Positions 36,530 to 47,800 of a stretch of DNA of 64,000 bases are shown piece after piece. The DNA lies in contig JAKAGT010000001.1 in NCBI GenBank assembly GCA_021825585.1, positions 1 to 64,000 on the forward strand. Reading direction: 5' to 3'. The first letter of the stretch is position 1, and every line of letters starts with the position of its first letter. This stretch comes from Bacteroidota bacterium. GTDB lineage: Bacteria; Bacteroidota; Ignavibacteria; Kryptoniales; JAKASW01. The notes under the pieces are model-generated. The model did not search any database, was not told the DNA's origin, and saw only the letters and a program-made list of their open reading frames with translations. Both the position numbers and the translations under genes were made by a program.

Positions 36530-37325
36530 CTTTTCCTCCGGCGATTTGCCTTTTATCTTCTGACGCGACAGCATTCGGCTTTCCCTCCCTCATTTGTTCT
36601 TCATACTCCGCCACCTTTTTCTTGCGGTTGGTCAGCCACCAGAATCCTGCCATGAGTGTGCTACCCCACACGAAATAATCGGGTATCTTCTCCATAATAT
36701 CCAATGTGTATTGCGGGAGCGCTCTCTTCGGAAGGGAAGGTGGGAACCCGAGCTCGGAAAAATCGACTCCGGCAAGGTAAATAGTCGATGTGCCACCGAC
36801 TTCGGTCTCCCCAAAGACATGCTGGACGTATGTCTTTGGATTCTCCTTGATCTTTTTCTCTGCCTCCTGCAGCAGGTCATCACGATATCCGAAGATGCGG
36901 GCCTGAGCGGGACAAGCTTCGACGCACGCCGGCTGCTTCCCGTTCTCAGTCCGCTCAAAGCACATGTCACATTTTGTTATATGGGGGTTTGCCTTGTTCC
37001 ATTGGTATTTCGGAATCTGGAATGCACATGCTTGCATGCAATAGCGGCACCCAATGCACTTGCTCTCATCGTAAACCACCGGTCCTTCCGCCGTCTTGTG
37101 GAGAGCGCCTACCGGGCAAACAGAAGCGCACGCGGGTTCCTCACAGTGCATGCAAAGCCTGGGAACATATGTTCCTCCCCATTGCTGCACAACCGTGTTC
37201 TTTTCGCACGACAGTTCGTGGACCTCCGTATGCGGAAAGCCCCACCTGTCGGCGCAGGCTTCCTCGCATGACATGCAGCCTATGCATTGTGTTGTATCTA
37301 CTAAAATACCTACTTGCTTCTTCAT
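36519..37325 (-). CDS. Four-cluster [4Fe-4S] ferredoxin subunit, HybA/DmsB-like
   Basis: A 268-residue electron-transfer protein with sixteen cysteines in four groups: CIGCMSCEEAC (14-24), CMHCEEPACASVCP, CIGCRYCMQAC, and CDMCFERTENGKQPACVEACP. A C-terminal membrane helix is likely (YFVWGSTLMAGFWWLTNRKKK) as in HybA. No Tat signal peptide is seen at the N-terminus (MKKQVGILVDTTQ), so it probably faces the cytoplasm unless carried by a partner. Its stop overlaps the NrfD start. It is preceded 26 bases upstream by the anchored GcvH-like gene. Confidence 0.92.
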   Translation of the reverse strand: MKKQVGILVDTTQCIGCMSCEEACADRWGFPHTEVHELSCEKNTVVQQWGGTYVPRLCMHCEEPACASVCPVGALHKTAEGPVVYDESKCIGCRYCMQACAFQIPKYQWNKANPHITKCDMCFERTENGKQPACVEACPAQARIFGYRDDLLQEAEKKIKENPKTYVQHVFGETEVGGTSTIYLAGVDFSELGFPPSLPKRALPQYTLDIMEKIPDYFVWGSTLMAGFWWLTNRKKKVAEYEEQMREGKPNAVASEDKRQIAGGKDEK

Positions 37326-37351
37326 GATGGTTCTCCCTTTGACATTTGCGA

Positions 37352-38062
37352 TTAGGACTTAATGGAGGTGGCGGAATCGGCCGACGCCAGGAAATCGTTT
37401 TCAAATTTTTTCCAGACCTCCTGCGGTGAATGCTCCATTACATCGTCTACCGGCACACCGCCGTCCATCAGCGTAGCTCCAGCCAACGCCGGAGAACCAG
37501 ATCCTGCAAGCGTCCCCATTTGTGCGGTTATAAAATTCCTAAACCTCTTAATCTCGTCCTTCAACCATTTTGCCGCTTCACTCCCGATGGAAAGCTGTTT
37601 AATCTCGTCCGCCAGGTCCGACGGCTCCATGACGGCAATCCATCCCGCCTTGTACGGTTCTTTCCTTAGCATGTCGGGAAAGTGAATCAGCTCATCGTTC
37701 ACAGCAACGACTTTTCCCGAGATCGGGGCACGGAAAGATAACGTCTTCGTTCCCTGTCTCACGGTGAACAACTTCTCGCCCCTCGCGAACCTGCCATCCT
37801 GGGAAACGACGGTCACCTGGTCAACCGCGCCCAGAATTTTCTGGACGAAATCGTCAAGTCCTACTCTTGTCAACCCGTCCGGAAGGAGTTCGACCCATGT
37901 GTGCCCCTTACCAAAGAAATAGGCCTTTGGAATTACAAACCTCGGCTTGGACAAAACCTTGACCGCCGGAGACAATGCGGCCTTACGTTTCTCGGCACGC
38001 TGCACGAAATAATCGATTACGAAGAAAACGATTATCGTCGCGACAACAAACAACGCAACCAT
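37352..38062 (-). CDS. Membrane-anchored GcvH-like protein
   Basis: The ATG at 38062 has AGGAGG 6 bases upstream and gives 236 residues starting MVALFVVATIIVFFVIDYF, a membrane helix. The GcvH-like hammerhead domain covers about 45-145 (FGKGHTWVELLPDGLTRVGLDDFVQ, then TVRQGTKTLSFRAPISGKVVAVND). The residue aligned with the lipoyl lysine is Thr 105, with a lysine at 106, so lipoylation is doubtful but not excluded. It is the first gene of the ferredoxin-NrfD-GcvH operon. The combination suggests a conserved redox complex of unknown role. Confidence 0.8.
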   Translation of the reverse strand: MVALFVVATIIVFFVIDYFVQRAEKRKAALSPAVKVLSKPRFVIPKAYFFGKGHTWVELLPDGLTRVGLDDFVQKILGAVDQVTVVSQDGRFARGEKLFTVRQGTKTLSFRAPISGKVVAVNDELIHFPDMLRKEPYKAGWIAVMEPSDLADEIKQLSIGSEAAKWLKDEIKRFRNFITAQMGTLAGSGSPALAGATLMDGGVPVDDVMEHSPQEVWKKFENDFLASADSATSIKS

Positions 38063-38778
38063 TTTGAACCTCCTAAGATTTAACAATTAGTCTTCGAGAT
38101 CCCTCAGATTCAAACACACCGGTCAATCTCTATGATGACTTCCCTTGTGAACCTTAATATCTTCTCTTTCATACCTTGAATCTCTTTTCGTTACTACACC
38201 ATGTATCCTCAACTATCGTTCCGAAAGTGCCGGCGCGGGGAATTTTTTTGATCATCATAGTCATCCATTTTGTAATTACTTACGGCTGTCGCTCGACGGG
38301 AGAGGAGAACTGCGGTTAAGTGGAAAAGGAGCGAATGTAAAGCAACTCAACACCCCGAAATGCGGAAACGTTGAGATTCCTTATCGGCGTGAGAAATAGG
38401 CGGATTTTGTGGCGTTGACCGAATCAACATAGAGCGTTGCAAAGGTCAACGGTGAGCCAGTACCACACAACCGTACAGTCCCCATCTGCACGGTCTTTCC
38501 TTGCAGGAGGCTGAAGGGAGGTGGGGTTGTCCCCCACACAATGGTCACACCATCTTATTGCTGGGATTGCCATATCGGATTCGTTGAAGTCGAGCAGGTT
38601 TTGTTGATCTCCAGACGCGCGGCGTCACTCGTTTGTCATTTCAACACCTAAACTCAAATCATCCCGGAATTCTAACAATACCCGACCTACAATGTCCCCG
38701 TATTACAAAGTGACTCAGATGCCATCGCAGCCGGAGGCTTCTCGAGTGCGGTTCTCCGGATCCGGCTCAGACAGACTT
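38063..38778. other. 716-base gap without a supported gene
   Basis: No ORF here has a family motif, ribosome binding site or coding look. A small inverted repeat GTGGGG (38521-38526) and CCCCAC (38532-38537) is present without a T-run. The minus-strand promoter of the redox operon must lie in the first part; a GGCACTTTCGGAAC near 38236-38249 has only a weak likeness to a sigma-54 site. Confidence 0.5.
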
Positions 38779-39480
38779 TCAGTCCGTTCTCCCTGCGAGA
38801 TCCTTGTATTCGCTGACGATCTTAATCCCCGAGCTCGTCCCGATCCTACTTGCGCCATTTCTTATCATTTCAATCGCGTCTGCGTAACTTCGCACACCCC
38901 CTGAGGCTTTCACGCCCATGGACGGCCCGACAATGCGGCGCATCAATGCGACATCCGCGGCAGTTGCTCCACCCTTGCTGAAGCCCGTCGAGGTTTTCAC
39001 GAAGTCGCCTCCGGCGTCCTTTGCAAGGAGGCAAGCCTTCTCTTTCTCGGCATCCGTCAACAAGCATGTTTCCAAGATGACCTTCACTATCGCGGATTTC
39101 GAATGAGAACTATCTACGACCGACCGGATGTCGCTTTCGACATAGTTGTAGTCGCCTGATTTCAGCCTCCCGATGTTGATCACCATGTCTACTTCGCGGG
39201 CGCCGCCGGCAATAGCTTCATCGGCTTCACAAACCTTCGAGCGGGTGGTCGTTGCACCCAAAGGAAAGCCGATCACTGTACACACCTTCACGGTAGAGTT
39301 CTGAAGCTTTTCCTCTGCCAGGGACACATAGCCGGGGTTTATGCAGACGCTGGCAAAGCCGAACTCCACCGCTTCGCGGCAGAGTTGTTCGATTTCTTCC
39401 CTCGTCGCCTCCGGCTTCAAGAGAGTATGGTCGATCATCCGTGCAATATCGGCTCCCAAGGTATCCTCAATGCTGCGCAT
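38779..39480 (-). CDS. deoC: Deoxyribose-phosphate aldolase
   Basis: A 233-residue DeoC that splits 2-deoxyribose 5-phosphate into glyceraldehyde 3-phosphate and acetaldehyde during nucleoside breakdown. The ATG at 39480 is chosen: AAGGG lies before it, it follows the upstream stop by 10 bases, and [26 protein letters not shown] is a normal start. Motifs are [35 protein letters not shown] and the Schiff-base-region [14 protein letters not shown], then [13 protein letters not shown]. Length is normal. No other nucleoside-salvage gene is adjacent. Confidence 0.95.
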   Translation of the reverse strand: MRSIEDTLGADIARMIDHTLLKPEATREEIEQLCREAVEFGFASVCINPGYVSLAEEKLQNSTVKVCTVIGFPLGATTTRSKVCEADEAIAGGAREVDMVINIGRLKSGDYNYVESDIRSVVDSSHSKSAIVKVILETCLLTDAEKEKACLLAKDAGGDFVKTSTGFSKGGATAADVALMRRIVGPSMGVKASGGVRSYADAIEMIRNGASRIGTSSGIKIVSEYKDLAGRTD

Positions 39481-39490
39481 TTTTTCCCTT

Positions 39491-42052
39491 CTACTTGTTT
39501 TCGATTTGATTGTATAGCTGTCTGTCGGATTCTGCCAGCTTGTCTGATGGAGCCGCAGCCGTATACTTATGAAAATCAGGTCTTGATGTAAATATCCCAT
39601 ACATCGGCACGGCCATCGCGTCGCCGAAATTCAGCGGGTCCAGGCCGAGGATAACCTCGATCGTGCGAAGCATGCTCAGCTGGTCATACCTGTCGCTGAC
39701 CACAGCGTTCCTTTTCACATACGGACCGACCGCCAGGGCCTCGGTCCTTGTCGCATCGACGTGGTCCGGACCGTTCTGCGCATCATCCTCTTCTACAAGT
39801 ATCAGACTATTCTTCCAGATCGGGCTGTGAGCGATTGTCTGGACAATCAAACCGAGGGCCGCGTCGTTTTCCGAGACCAACTGGTATGGGTTCGGATAAT
39901 TCGGGTTAGTCCCGGCCGTGTGGTCGTTCGGCAGCCAGATGTATTCGAACGGGACGACCTTACCGGACTTGAGTTGTTCATTGAAGTCGGTCCGCCAGGC
40001 TTCAAACCGCCGGAGATCCGAGTACTTCAAATCCCATGTGTAATAGTTCAACGGATAGTGGTAGAGAAAAACTGCGAACGCCTTCCTGAAACCGACATTT
40101 TGTCGAAGCGCATTCTGCAGAGTCTCATCACCCGTAAAGATCTTCGATATACCCTGTGTGAACGCCTCGTCACCCAGAAGCCGGAATGCCTCCTTCGGGT
40201 TATTTGCTCGCCCGTAAAACTTCTCGACAAAGTCACTGAACTCCTTGCCTCTGTCTACCTTTGCCGCCAGCTCCATACTGTTCGCATAGAATTTCTCTGC
40301 CATCTCACTGTCCTGACCGTAGTACTTGACGATAATCTTGTAGGCCGCTGTCATGAGATAGTACGGCTCCCCATAGACTTTATAATCGACCCCCTCCGCA
40401 TCGAGCGCATCCCAAATATAATTGCGGGAGAAAGCTGCGGGGACAGTGCCAAAGGGATACCCTTTGTACTTCCCGCAATAATCTGCGTTGCCCAGCCACT
40501 CCAGGAACGGGCTCGCGTATCCACTCGTCGTGAAACTATGGCCGAGCACGCTTATCTCGCCATCGACATAGAAATTATCAAGCGTCACAAAATCGGTCGC
40601 CATTTTGTGAATGTTCGGTGTTATTTCCCTCCCGAAGATAGTCAGGCTTGAGTCGCCGTTGCCGCGCCCGAGATCGCCAAGCACCTGGTCGTACGAGCGA
40701 TTTTCCTTGATGATATAAAAAATATGCTTGATCGGGACTTTGAGCCCTTCGCGGAGACCATAGATCGGCGAACCGTACTCGACATCCTTCGTCCACCCGT
40801 GTATATCCCTGTCAATGGAATTCTCGGGCAGTATACCCGCGGTACCCTTGAGAAGCGTGAGCACGTACTCAGGTCCCCCTTTGCCCGCGACAGGCTGCGG
40901 CCCCTCCAGATTCGGGCGCCTTGGTAGGATTCCTTTCGCGCTGAGATAATACAGATTGCCGTTGTCAATCAGCACCTTTGTAGGATACCATCCGGTCGGG
41001 ATATAACCGAGAAGCCTGCCATTCTTCAGGTCGTAAATCGCAATCGCGTTCAGGGTCGCTTCGCTGACGTACAATCTTCCTCCCTCTACTGCACACGACG
41101 TCGGCGACACACCGGAATCATGATGGCCCCTCCCCACGAAAATTGTTCTTGTTACTCTGTCGGTTCCAGGATTGATAACTGAAATGTTGTCGGAATTAGT
41201 ATTCACAACGTAGATCGAATTCCCGTCAACCGTCATATTGCCCGGCGCGATTCCGACCTCTATTGATTTCAATTCGTTAAGCTGCCGGTCATACACCTTC
41301 ACCTTGTTTTCCCCAAGAAGAGAGACGTAAAGTTTACCGTCTACGAAGACTGCCGAATAAGGAAAATATCCGACCGTCACTTCCTTATCGATATCGCCAT
41401 TATTAGTGTTAAGAATGGCAATCTTACCTTTGCCGTACCTTCCGGCCGAATTATCGGCAACGAGATACACGACCGCGATATGATCCTTGTCGACAGGCGC
41501 AAGCCCGGCGGCATAACCATCGACCTTGTAGCTCCGTTCGACATTGAAGCTGTTGTCGAGCCTGTAAACCTTGAAATCGAAGCCGCCGCTTATGTACAAA
41601 CCGCCGTCATCGCCCACTATTGCACTCGGGAACATGGAGTTGATTTTTACGGTCTTCTCAACGACGCCGCTCGACGGATCGATAACAGACACCACCTGCG
41701 GCTCCCTGCTGTAGAATCCCGTGTTGAGCACGACGAGTCTACTGTTGTAAACGATTGCCTCATAAGGAAGCCGGCCGACTCCGACCTGTTTCCCGGCCGG
41801 GCTGATCTTCCAACCGGTAGGGAGCTGCAGCTCATCGGACATCGCTTCGCGAGACTTCGCCTGCGCCTTTGCCACGTAGGCTTCCACACTACCGTACGGA
41901 GTGCCCTTCGCGAATTCCCATAATTGCCTATTGAGGGTGTTTTCGCTTCCCGGCTGGTCAAACTCGAAATTGTCCTGAGCTCGAGATAGCCCGGTGTAAG
42001 CAAATAGTAGAGAAAGAGCAGAAACAAGAAAGACTAGTTTGTTCTTGACCAT
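39491..42052 (-). CDS. Secreted beta-propeller / phosphoesterase fusion
   Basis: An 853-residue exported protein (signal peptide [26 protein letters not shown]). Residues about 75-410 form a YVTN/SMP-30-like propeller ([74 protein letters not shown]). Residues about 445-840 are a phosphoesterase of the AcpA/phospholipase-C type ([54 protein letters not shown]). It may hydrolyse phosphate esters outside the cell. deoC follows after 10 bases, so a link to nucleotide scavenging is possible. Confidence 0.85.
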   Translation of the reverse strand: MVKNKLVFLVSALSLLFAYTGLSRAQDNFEFDQPGSENTLNRQLWEFAKGTPYGSVEAYVAKAQAKSREAMSDELQLPTGWKISPAGKQVGVGRLPYEAIVYNSRLVVLNTGFYSREPQVVSVIDPSSGVVEKTVKINSMFPSAIVGDDGGLYISGGFDFKVYRLDNSFNVERSYKVDGYAAGLAPVDKDHIAVVYLVADNSAGRYGKGKIAILNTNNGDIDKEVTVGYFPYSAVFVDGKLYVSLLGENKVKVYDRQLNELKSIEVGIAPGNMTVDGNSIYVVNTNSDNISVINPGTDRVTRTIFVGRGHHDSGVSPTSCAVEGGRLYVSEATLNAIAIYDLKNGRLLGYIPTGWYPTKVLIDNGNLYYLSAKGILPRRPNLEGPQPVAGKGGPEYVLTLLKGTAGILPENSIDRDIHGWTKDVEYGSPIYGLREGLKVPIKHIFYIIKENRSYDQVLGDLGRGNGDSSLTIFGREITPNIHKMATDFVTLDNFYVDGEISVLGHSFTTSGYASPFLEWLGNADYCGKYKGYPFGTVPAAFSRNYIWDALDAEGVDYKVYGEPYYLMTAAYKIIVKYYGQDSEMAEKFYANSMELAAKVDRGKEFSDFVEKFYGRANNPKEAFRLLGDEAFTQGISKIFTGDETLQNALRQNVGFRKAFAVFLYHYPLNYYTWDLKYSDLRRFEAWRTDFNEQLKSGKVVPFEYIWLPNDHTAGTNPNYPNPYQLVSENDAALGLIVQTIAHSPIWKNSLILVEEDDAQNGPDHVDATRTEALAVGPYVKRNAVVSDRYDQLSMLRTIEVILGLDPLNFGDAMAVPMYGIFTSRPDFHKYTAAAPSDKLAESDRQLYNQIENK

Positions 42053-42295
42053 TTCATGAATCTCCCGTTACATTCTTGGAAGCAGTATTGACGAATTGGG
42101 CGGCTCGTTGGCGAATCCCGGTTTCCGAACAAGATAGTTCTTGTAATGCGGATTAAGCAAGGTAGAGCTGGTCACAGGTAATTCTTTCAGACTCTCATCC
42201 TGACCATTGAAGAAAGAGAAAAGAAATCCGATATAAAATATGGTAAAGTGTGCGCAGACCGTCCAAAGACGTCTTGAAGAATTAAAGTGTAGCAT

Positions 42296-44833
42296 ATGAA
42301 CGATTATAGTCTGATATTTCTTACAGGTTCCGTAGTACTTACTCTGATAGGCTCCCATTCCATAAGCCGAAAGACGACCGACGGCGCGCTTGCTCTGGGT
42401 CTGTTTATCCTTGCGGCCTCGCTCTATTCGTTCGGGTGCGCGATGGAGCTAACGGTGAACTCTCTGGCCCAGAAGGAATTCTGGCTTGGAGTTGAGTACC
42501 TGGCGATTCCGCAACTGCCTACGCTGGCGCTGATCTTCGCTATCCAATATGCGGGTAAGAAGAAGTGGGCAACCCGTAAGTTTATTTCATCTGTGATCGG
42601 TTTCTCCCTCTTGATATCGGTGATGGAATGGACAAACAATTTTCACCATTGGTATTACTCATCGGTCGCGCTGGATGCCACGGGTCTGTTTCCAGTCATA
42701 GCTACCACAAAAGGTTTCCTGTATTGGGCTTTTATGATCTATACCAATGCAGCGGCATTCTCCACAAACGCCCTCCTTCTGAACGCTTCCCGAAGAGGCA
42801 AAAGGGAATACCGAAAGCAGGCATTGATATTTTCGGTTGGCTCAATGGCACCGTGGGCGTTCCTGCTTGTATACCTTGCCGGGATGAGTCCAGGTGGATT
42901 GGACATAACCCCGCTGGGTTTTGTATTGACGGGCATAATCTATGTTTGGGGCACATTCAGATATCGAATGTTCGACCTGGTCCCGATTGCTCTGGAAAAT
43001 ATCTGGGAGAACATGAAGGACGGGATGATACTCATCGATGATACTGGCCTACTCTTGAACTTCAATGCATCTGCCCGCAAAATCCTCAGCTGGTTTGCCG
43101 CTCCTTCACAAGGTATGAACATTGCGACCGACTTTCACGAATTTTCAGATTACATGAGGGATTGGGACGCAATTGAGGATGAAGGACATTTCCTGACGGT
43201 TGGAGAAACCCCGAAGAAGTACTTCAACGTAAGCATCTCGCCGATACTTGACGGCAAGAATCATGAACTTGGCAGAGCCGTGATATTGACCGATATCACC
43301 GAGCGGAAGGAAATGGAGGAGGACATTTCTGAATCGGAGAGAAATTACAGAGAGCTTGTGGAGAATGCTCTCGTTGGAGTATACAAGGTCAAACTGGATG
43401 GCGCAATCATCTATGCCAACAAGGCCATGGCAGATATGCTGGGATACGATTCTCCGCAGGAATTGATGGCCGTCAATTCCTCGGCTACATACAAGATCGA
43501 CAACGAGAGAGACAACCTCATAACAGAAGTCCTGAATTTCGGCAGGACCAGGAAGAGCATGGAGTTTGAACTGGTAACAAAGAAAGGAGAGGTCAGGAAC
43601 GTCCTTCTCAGCGCATCGCTTGATAAAGACGTGATATCCGGAATGGCTAAAGACATAACCGAGATTCGCACTCTCGAGAGCCAGTTTATCCAAGCACAAA
43701 AATTGGAAGGACTGGGGAACATCGCAGCCGGGATCGCACACGATTTCAACAATCTCCTTGGAGTAATACTCGGTTACTCGGAGTGGTTAGGCAAATCCGG
43801 TTACGATAAAGCGAGGATCGAGCGGGGGATGAAAGCCATCGTTCAATCTGCGGAACGGGGAAAGTCCCTGGTCAGGCAGCTCATGACTTTCGCAAGAAAG
43901 ACGAATACCACGTTCGTTCCGGTGCAGGTCAACGAGGTCGTTCGGGAATTAGAGAGAGTGATGGTTGAAACGTTTCCGAAAACCATAGAAATCTTCACCC
44001 GTTTGATGGACAGGCTGCCGTATGTATCGGGGGACCAGACACAAATAAACCAAGTCCTGCTGAACATGTGTTTGAACGCCCGCGACGCCATGGAAAAAGG
44101 CGGGAGATTGCGCATCTCGACGAATACCACGCCCGGCAAATTACTCGCAGGACGTTTTCCAGACGTGACTTCCAGAGAGTTTGTGGAAATTCAGATAACC
44201 GACACCGGCACGGGCATGGATGAGAATACTCGGCAAAGAATATTTGAACCATTCTTCACGACCAAGGGGATCGGCAAAGGAACAGGGCTAGGGCTGTCGG
44301 TTGCTTATGGAATCGTGGAGAGTCACAGGGGCTACATCGAAGTCGAGAGCAGGGTTGGAGAAGGGACAACCTTCAGCGTCTATCTGCCGGTAATGGAAGA
44401 GCCGTCAGAGCAGCTCTCTTTTGGCATCGGGTCCCCATCTGAAATCCGCGGAGGCAAAGAGACAGTGCTGATAGCCGAAGACGAAGAGATGTTAAGGGAA
44501 TTGGTTACCTACATGCTGAGCTCGAACGGATACAGAACGCTGACGGCAGCGGACGGTTATGAGGCGCTCGATGTATTTAAGAAGAATGACCGGCTCATTT
44601 CTCTAGTGATTTCAGATCTCGGCCTTCCGAAAATAAGCGGCGAGGATCTCGTCGCTGGAATCAAGCATCTCAGACCGGAAGCGAAGGTAATCGTCGCCAG
44701 CGGTCTAATCGAGATGGAAACGAGATCGAGGCTGGAAAGGAACGGGGTGCGGCATTTCATCAACAAGCCTTACAGGATAGATGAAGTATTATCGAAGGTT
44801 CGTGAAGTACTCGATTCCCCCGACGGGACCTAA
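42296..44833 (+). CDS. Hybrid sensor histidine kinase with 7TM sensor and receiver
   Basis: An 845-residue protein. Residues 1 to about 225 hold seven membrane helices of the histidine-kinase N-terminal 7TM type. Two PAS domains follow (about 230-340 and 345-460, the second with YRELVENALVGVYKVKLDG). HisKA has IAHDFNNLLGVILGYSEW, an NtrB-like H-D-F-N-N box; the HATPase domain has DTGTGMDENTRQRIFEPFFTTKGIGKGTGLGLSVAYGIV. The receiver (about 720-840) has its acceptor Asp in LVISDLGLPKISGEDL. It has no adjacent regulator gene, so the output partner is unknown. It is divergent from the propeller gene. Confidence 0.92.
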   Translation: MNDYSLIFLTGSVVLTLIGSHSISRKTTDGALALGLFILAASLYSFGCAMELTVNSLAQKEFWLGVEYLAIPQLPTLALIFAIQYAGKKKWATRKFISSVIGFSLLISVMEWTNNFHHWYYSSVALDATGLFPVIATTKGFLYWAFMIYTNAAAFSTNALLLNASRRGKREYRKQALIFSVGSMAPWAFLLVYLAGMSPGGLDITPLGFVLTGIIYVWGTFRYRMFDLVPIALENIWENMKDGMILIDDTGLLLNFNASARKILSWFAAPSQGMNIATDFHEFSDYMRDWDAIEDEGHFLTVGETPKKYFNVSISPILDGKNHELGRAVILTDITERKEMEEDISESERNYRELVENALVGVYKVKLDGAIIYANKAMADMLGYDSPQELMAVNSSATYKIDNERDNLITEVLNFGRTRKSMEFELVTKKGEVRNVLLSASLDKDVISGMAKDITEIRTLESQFIQAQKLEGLGNIAAGIAHDFNNLLGVILGYSEWLGKSGYDKARIERGMKAIVQSAERGKSLVRQLMTFARKTNTTFVPVQVNEVVRELERVMVETFPKTIEIFTRLMDRLPYVSGDQTQINQVLLNMCLNARDAMEKGGRLRISTNTTPGKLLAGRFPDVTSREFVEIQITDTGTGMDENTRQRIFEPFFTTKGIGKGTGLGLSVAYGIVESHRGYIEVESRVGEGTTFSVYLPVMEEPSEQLSFGIGSPSEIRGGKETVLIAEDEEMLRELVTYMLSSNGYRTLTAADGYEALDVFKKNDRLISLVISDLGLPKISGEDLVAGIKHLRPEAKVIVASGLIEMETRSRLERNGVRHFINKPYRIDEVLSKVREVLDSPDGT

Positions 44834-44890
44834 AAAAAAGCTTGGCAGATTGTTGAAGCCCACCAGGCCTACCGTCAGCTTATTTTGCGC

Positions 44891-47800
44891 CTAATTGTTC
44901 CATTCGGGAAGCGTACCCGGGGTCCAGGGGGCACCGGCACTGCGCATCCGGTTCTCAAGCTCTTTCAGATCAACCTGAATCAGCTCGCGAAGCCTGACCA
45001 ACTGACGTGCAAATTCCTCGCTTGCAACTTTATATGAATCGATATCGGTCTGGGGCGGCGGCGCGGTGGACATTGATTCATTACCAAGTATCGTCTCAAC
45101 CCGATCGCTTACCGAGACCTGCGTATTTACGCTCAAGGCCCGCAGGGTCTCGTTTCCACGAAGCTGTATGAGAATCGAATCGAGCGTCATCTTCATGTTG
45201 TAAACGTCCGTCCGCAGATCCTCGACGTTCGATGAGGCCTGACTCAGCCCGTTCTCGATCATGGCAAGTTTCTCCTGCAGCTGATTGGCGGTTTGCAGAG
45301 CCGCATGGAGAGCCCCATGCAACTTAGTGACTTTTTGCTGAAAGGCAACGAGCGCCGGGGGCAGCGTGTCTTCACCCTCAACGTGCACATTAAAGCTCTG
45401 CGGCCCGGAAAGACGTGCCATTTTGCCGTCGACCAGTTTGTAGAGAGAGACATTATACTCGCCGGGCATGACGAAAGGACCGTCGGCGGATCCGCCGCCC
45501 GACGTCTTGCGTACCACCTTACTTGGATATCGCAGGTCCCAGGTGACACGATGAATGCCTGCCGTCACCGGACCCTCGATCCTGCGTACCACATCCCCGG
45601 TGGCGTCGGTAACCTTCAGTTCTATCACCGGAGGGGGCTTCATCCCTTCCGCTGTCAACTGATCCTCGGTCGGATAAGTTATTTCAGACCCGCTCTTCTC
45701 CGCCTTATTCTCTTCCTCCTGCCGCTGCTCTTTCTTCGTCTTCAGGCTCTCCTTCAAATAATATGTGAACGTCGCACCGAACGGCGGGTTCGACGCTGTG
45801 TAGTAGGATTCACCCTGCGACGCCTTGCCGACGTCGCCGAGCGGCTGCTTGAGAATGTACAAAGACGCATTCCTCACCGGGAAGAGATAGCTGTCCTCAT
45901 CGAATATTTTCTCGTTGGCAATTCGCAGCGGAGCGTAATTATCAAGCACATAAAAACCGCGTCCGAACGTCGCCGCAACGAGGTCGCACTCGCGTTTCTG
46001 TATGGCCAGATCGCGCACAGGAATTGTCGGGAAATCGCCCTTCAGTTGTATCCACTTCCCGCCGCCATTGTTCGAGAAGAAGAGGCCGAATTCCGTACCG
46101 GCAAAGAGAAGGTCCGGATCTTTGTAGTCTTCCGCAAATGCCAGGACAGGACCGGCTGCAGGCAGGTTCGAACTTATCGAAGTCCATGTTCTTCCCTGGT
46201 CGGTGCTCTTCAGCAAATACGGCCTGAAGTCTTCATTCTTATGATTATCAAAGGCGGCGTAAACCGTATTTACATCATGGCCGGAGGCGAATACCCGCGC
46301 GACATATGTCATATCAGGCACGCCGGGGAACCTGTCTATCTTCCTCCACGTCCTGCCGTCGTTGTCTGTCACCTGTATGAGCCCGTCGTCGGTTCCGACG
46401 TAAAGTAATCCGCGTTTCAGAGGAGATTCAGAAATGCTCGTCGTCGTTCCATAAAACGAAGTGGATGAATTCCTGGCGACAGCGTCGGGCCCCCATACTC
46501 GTCCCATTATTTTCATCCTGTTCACGTCGAGGTGCCGTGTGAGGTCGCCGCTTACCTCAGTCCAGCTGTCGCCGCGGTCCGTACTCTTGAACAGCTTGTT
46601 CGCCCCGAAATAGATTGTGTTATGATTGAACGGGCTGATGAGCAGCGGAGAGTCCCATTCCCAGCGGAGCGGGGCCTCGTCTTTGCCCTGCTGGGGCTGA
46701 ATTCCGAGAACTTGGCCGGTCTTCCTGTCGAATCGGACGAGCCCGCCATACTGACTTTCGGCATAAACCGTGTTCGGATCAACGGGATCGACGCGCGATT
46801 CGAAGCCGTCTCCCCCGACGGTGATGAACCAATCGGAGTTGACGATGCCTGAGGCGCTCATCGTCTGCGAAGGTCCGCCGACAGAGTTATTGTCCTGTGT
46901 CCCGCCGTAGATATAGAAGAACGGTTTCGAATTATCGACTGCAACATCGTAGAATTGAGTAATCGGCAAATTGCTCTTGAAGTCCCAGTTCTTTGCGCGG
47001 TCGTAGCTCTCATATAGTCCGCCGTCGCATCCAACCAGGTAGTAATCCGGATCGTGCGGATCGATATACATGACGTGGCTGTCAACATGCTTCCACTTCT
47101 CGTCGAGACGATGGAGCGTCTTTCCGCCGTCGTCCGAGACGTGAATATAAGTGTTCATTATATATATACGGTTTACGTCCGCCGGATCGGCGTAGATTGT
47201 GGCATAGTACATTGCGAGCTCGTCAAAATTGTTTCTCCGTTCCCAGGTCTGGCCGTAATCAGTCGAGCGGAATATTCCTCCCTCCCCGTCAGCGGCTTCA
47301 ATGGTTGCATAAACCACATCCGGTTCCACCGGAGATATTGCCATGCCTATTTTCCCCATATCGACGGCAGGGAGTCCGTGCGTCAGCTTCGTCCAGGTGT
47401 CGCCGCCGTCCGTAGACTTGTAAATACCGCTTTCCGGGCCGCCGTCGATAAATCCCCAGGTGTGCCGTCGCCTTTCGTAAGCAGACGCGTACATGATGTT
47501 GGGATTCGATGGATCCATCTCCACGTCGTTCACGCCGGTGTTCTCGCTGATCTTCAGGACGTCTTTCCAGGTCTTTCCACCGTCGGTAGTCTTGTAGAGT
47601 CCGCGGTCGCCTCCTGGCCCCCAAAGCGGTCCCTGTGCCGCAGCAAATACCACGTTCGTGTTTCTCGGATCTATAAGTATTTTTCCAATATGCTCGGAAG
47701 TCTTGAGTCCCATGTTTGTCCAGTGCTTGCCGCCGTCCTCTGACTTGTAAATTCCGTCGCCCCAGCCGACGCTTCGCTGGCTGTTTGCTTCACCGGTCCC

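Noticed and set aside
34429-38062. Glycine cleavage system
   Set aside because: Both GcvH-like proteins lack the aligned lipoyl lysine and no gcvP or gcvT gene is near; the neighbours are redox proteins.
38236-38249. Sigma-54 site GGCACTTTCGGAAC for the redox operon
   Set aside because: The -12 element has AC instead of GC, so the match is too weak.
44838-44881. Terminator between the hybrid kinase and BNR genes
   Set aside because: There is a T-run on the minus strand but only a five-base-pair stem.
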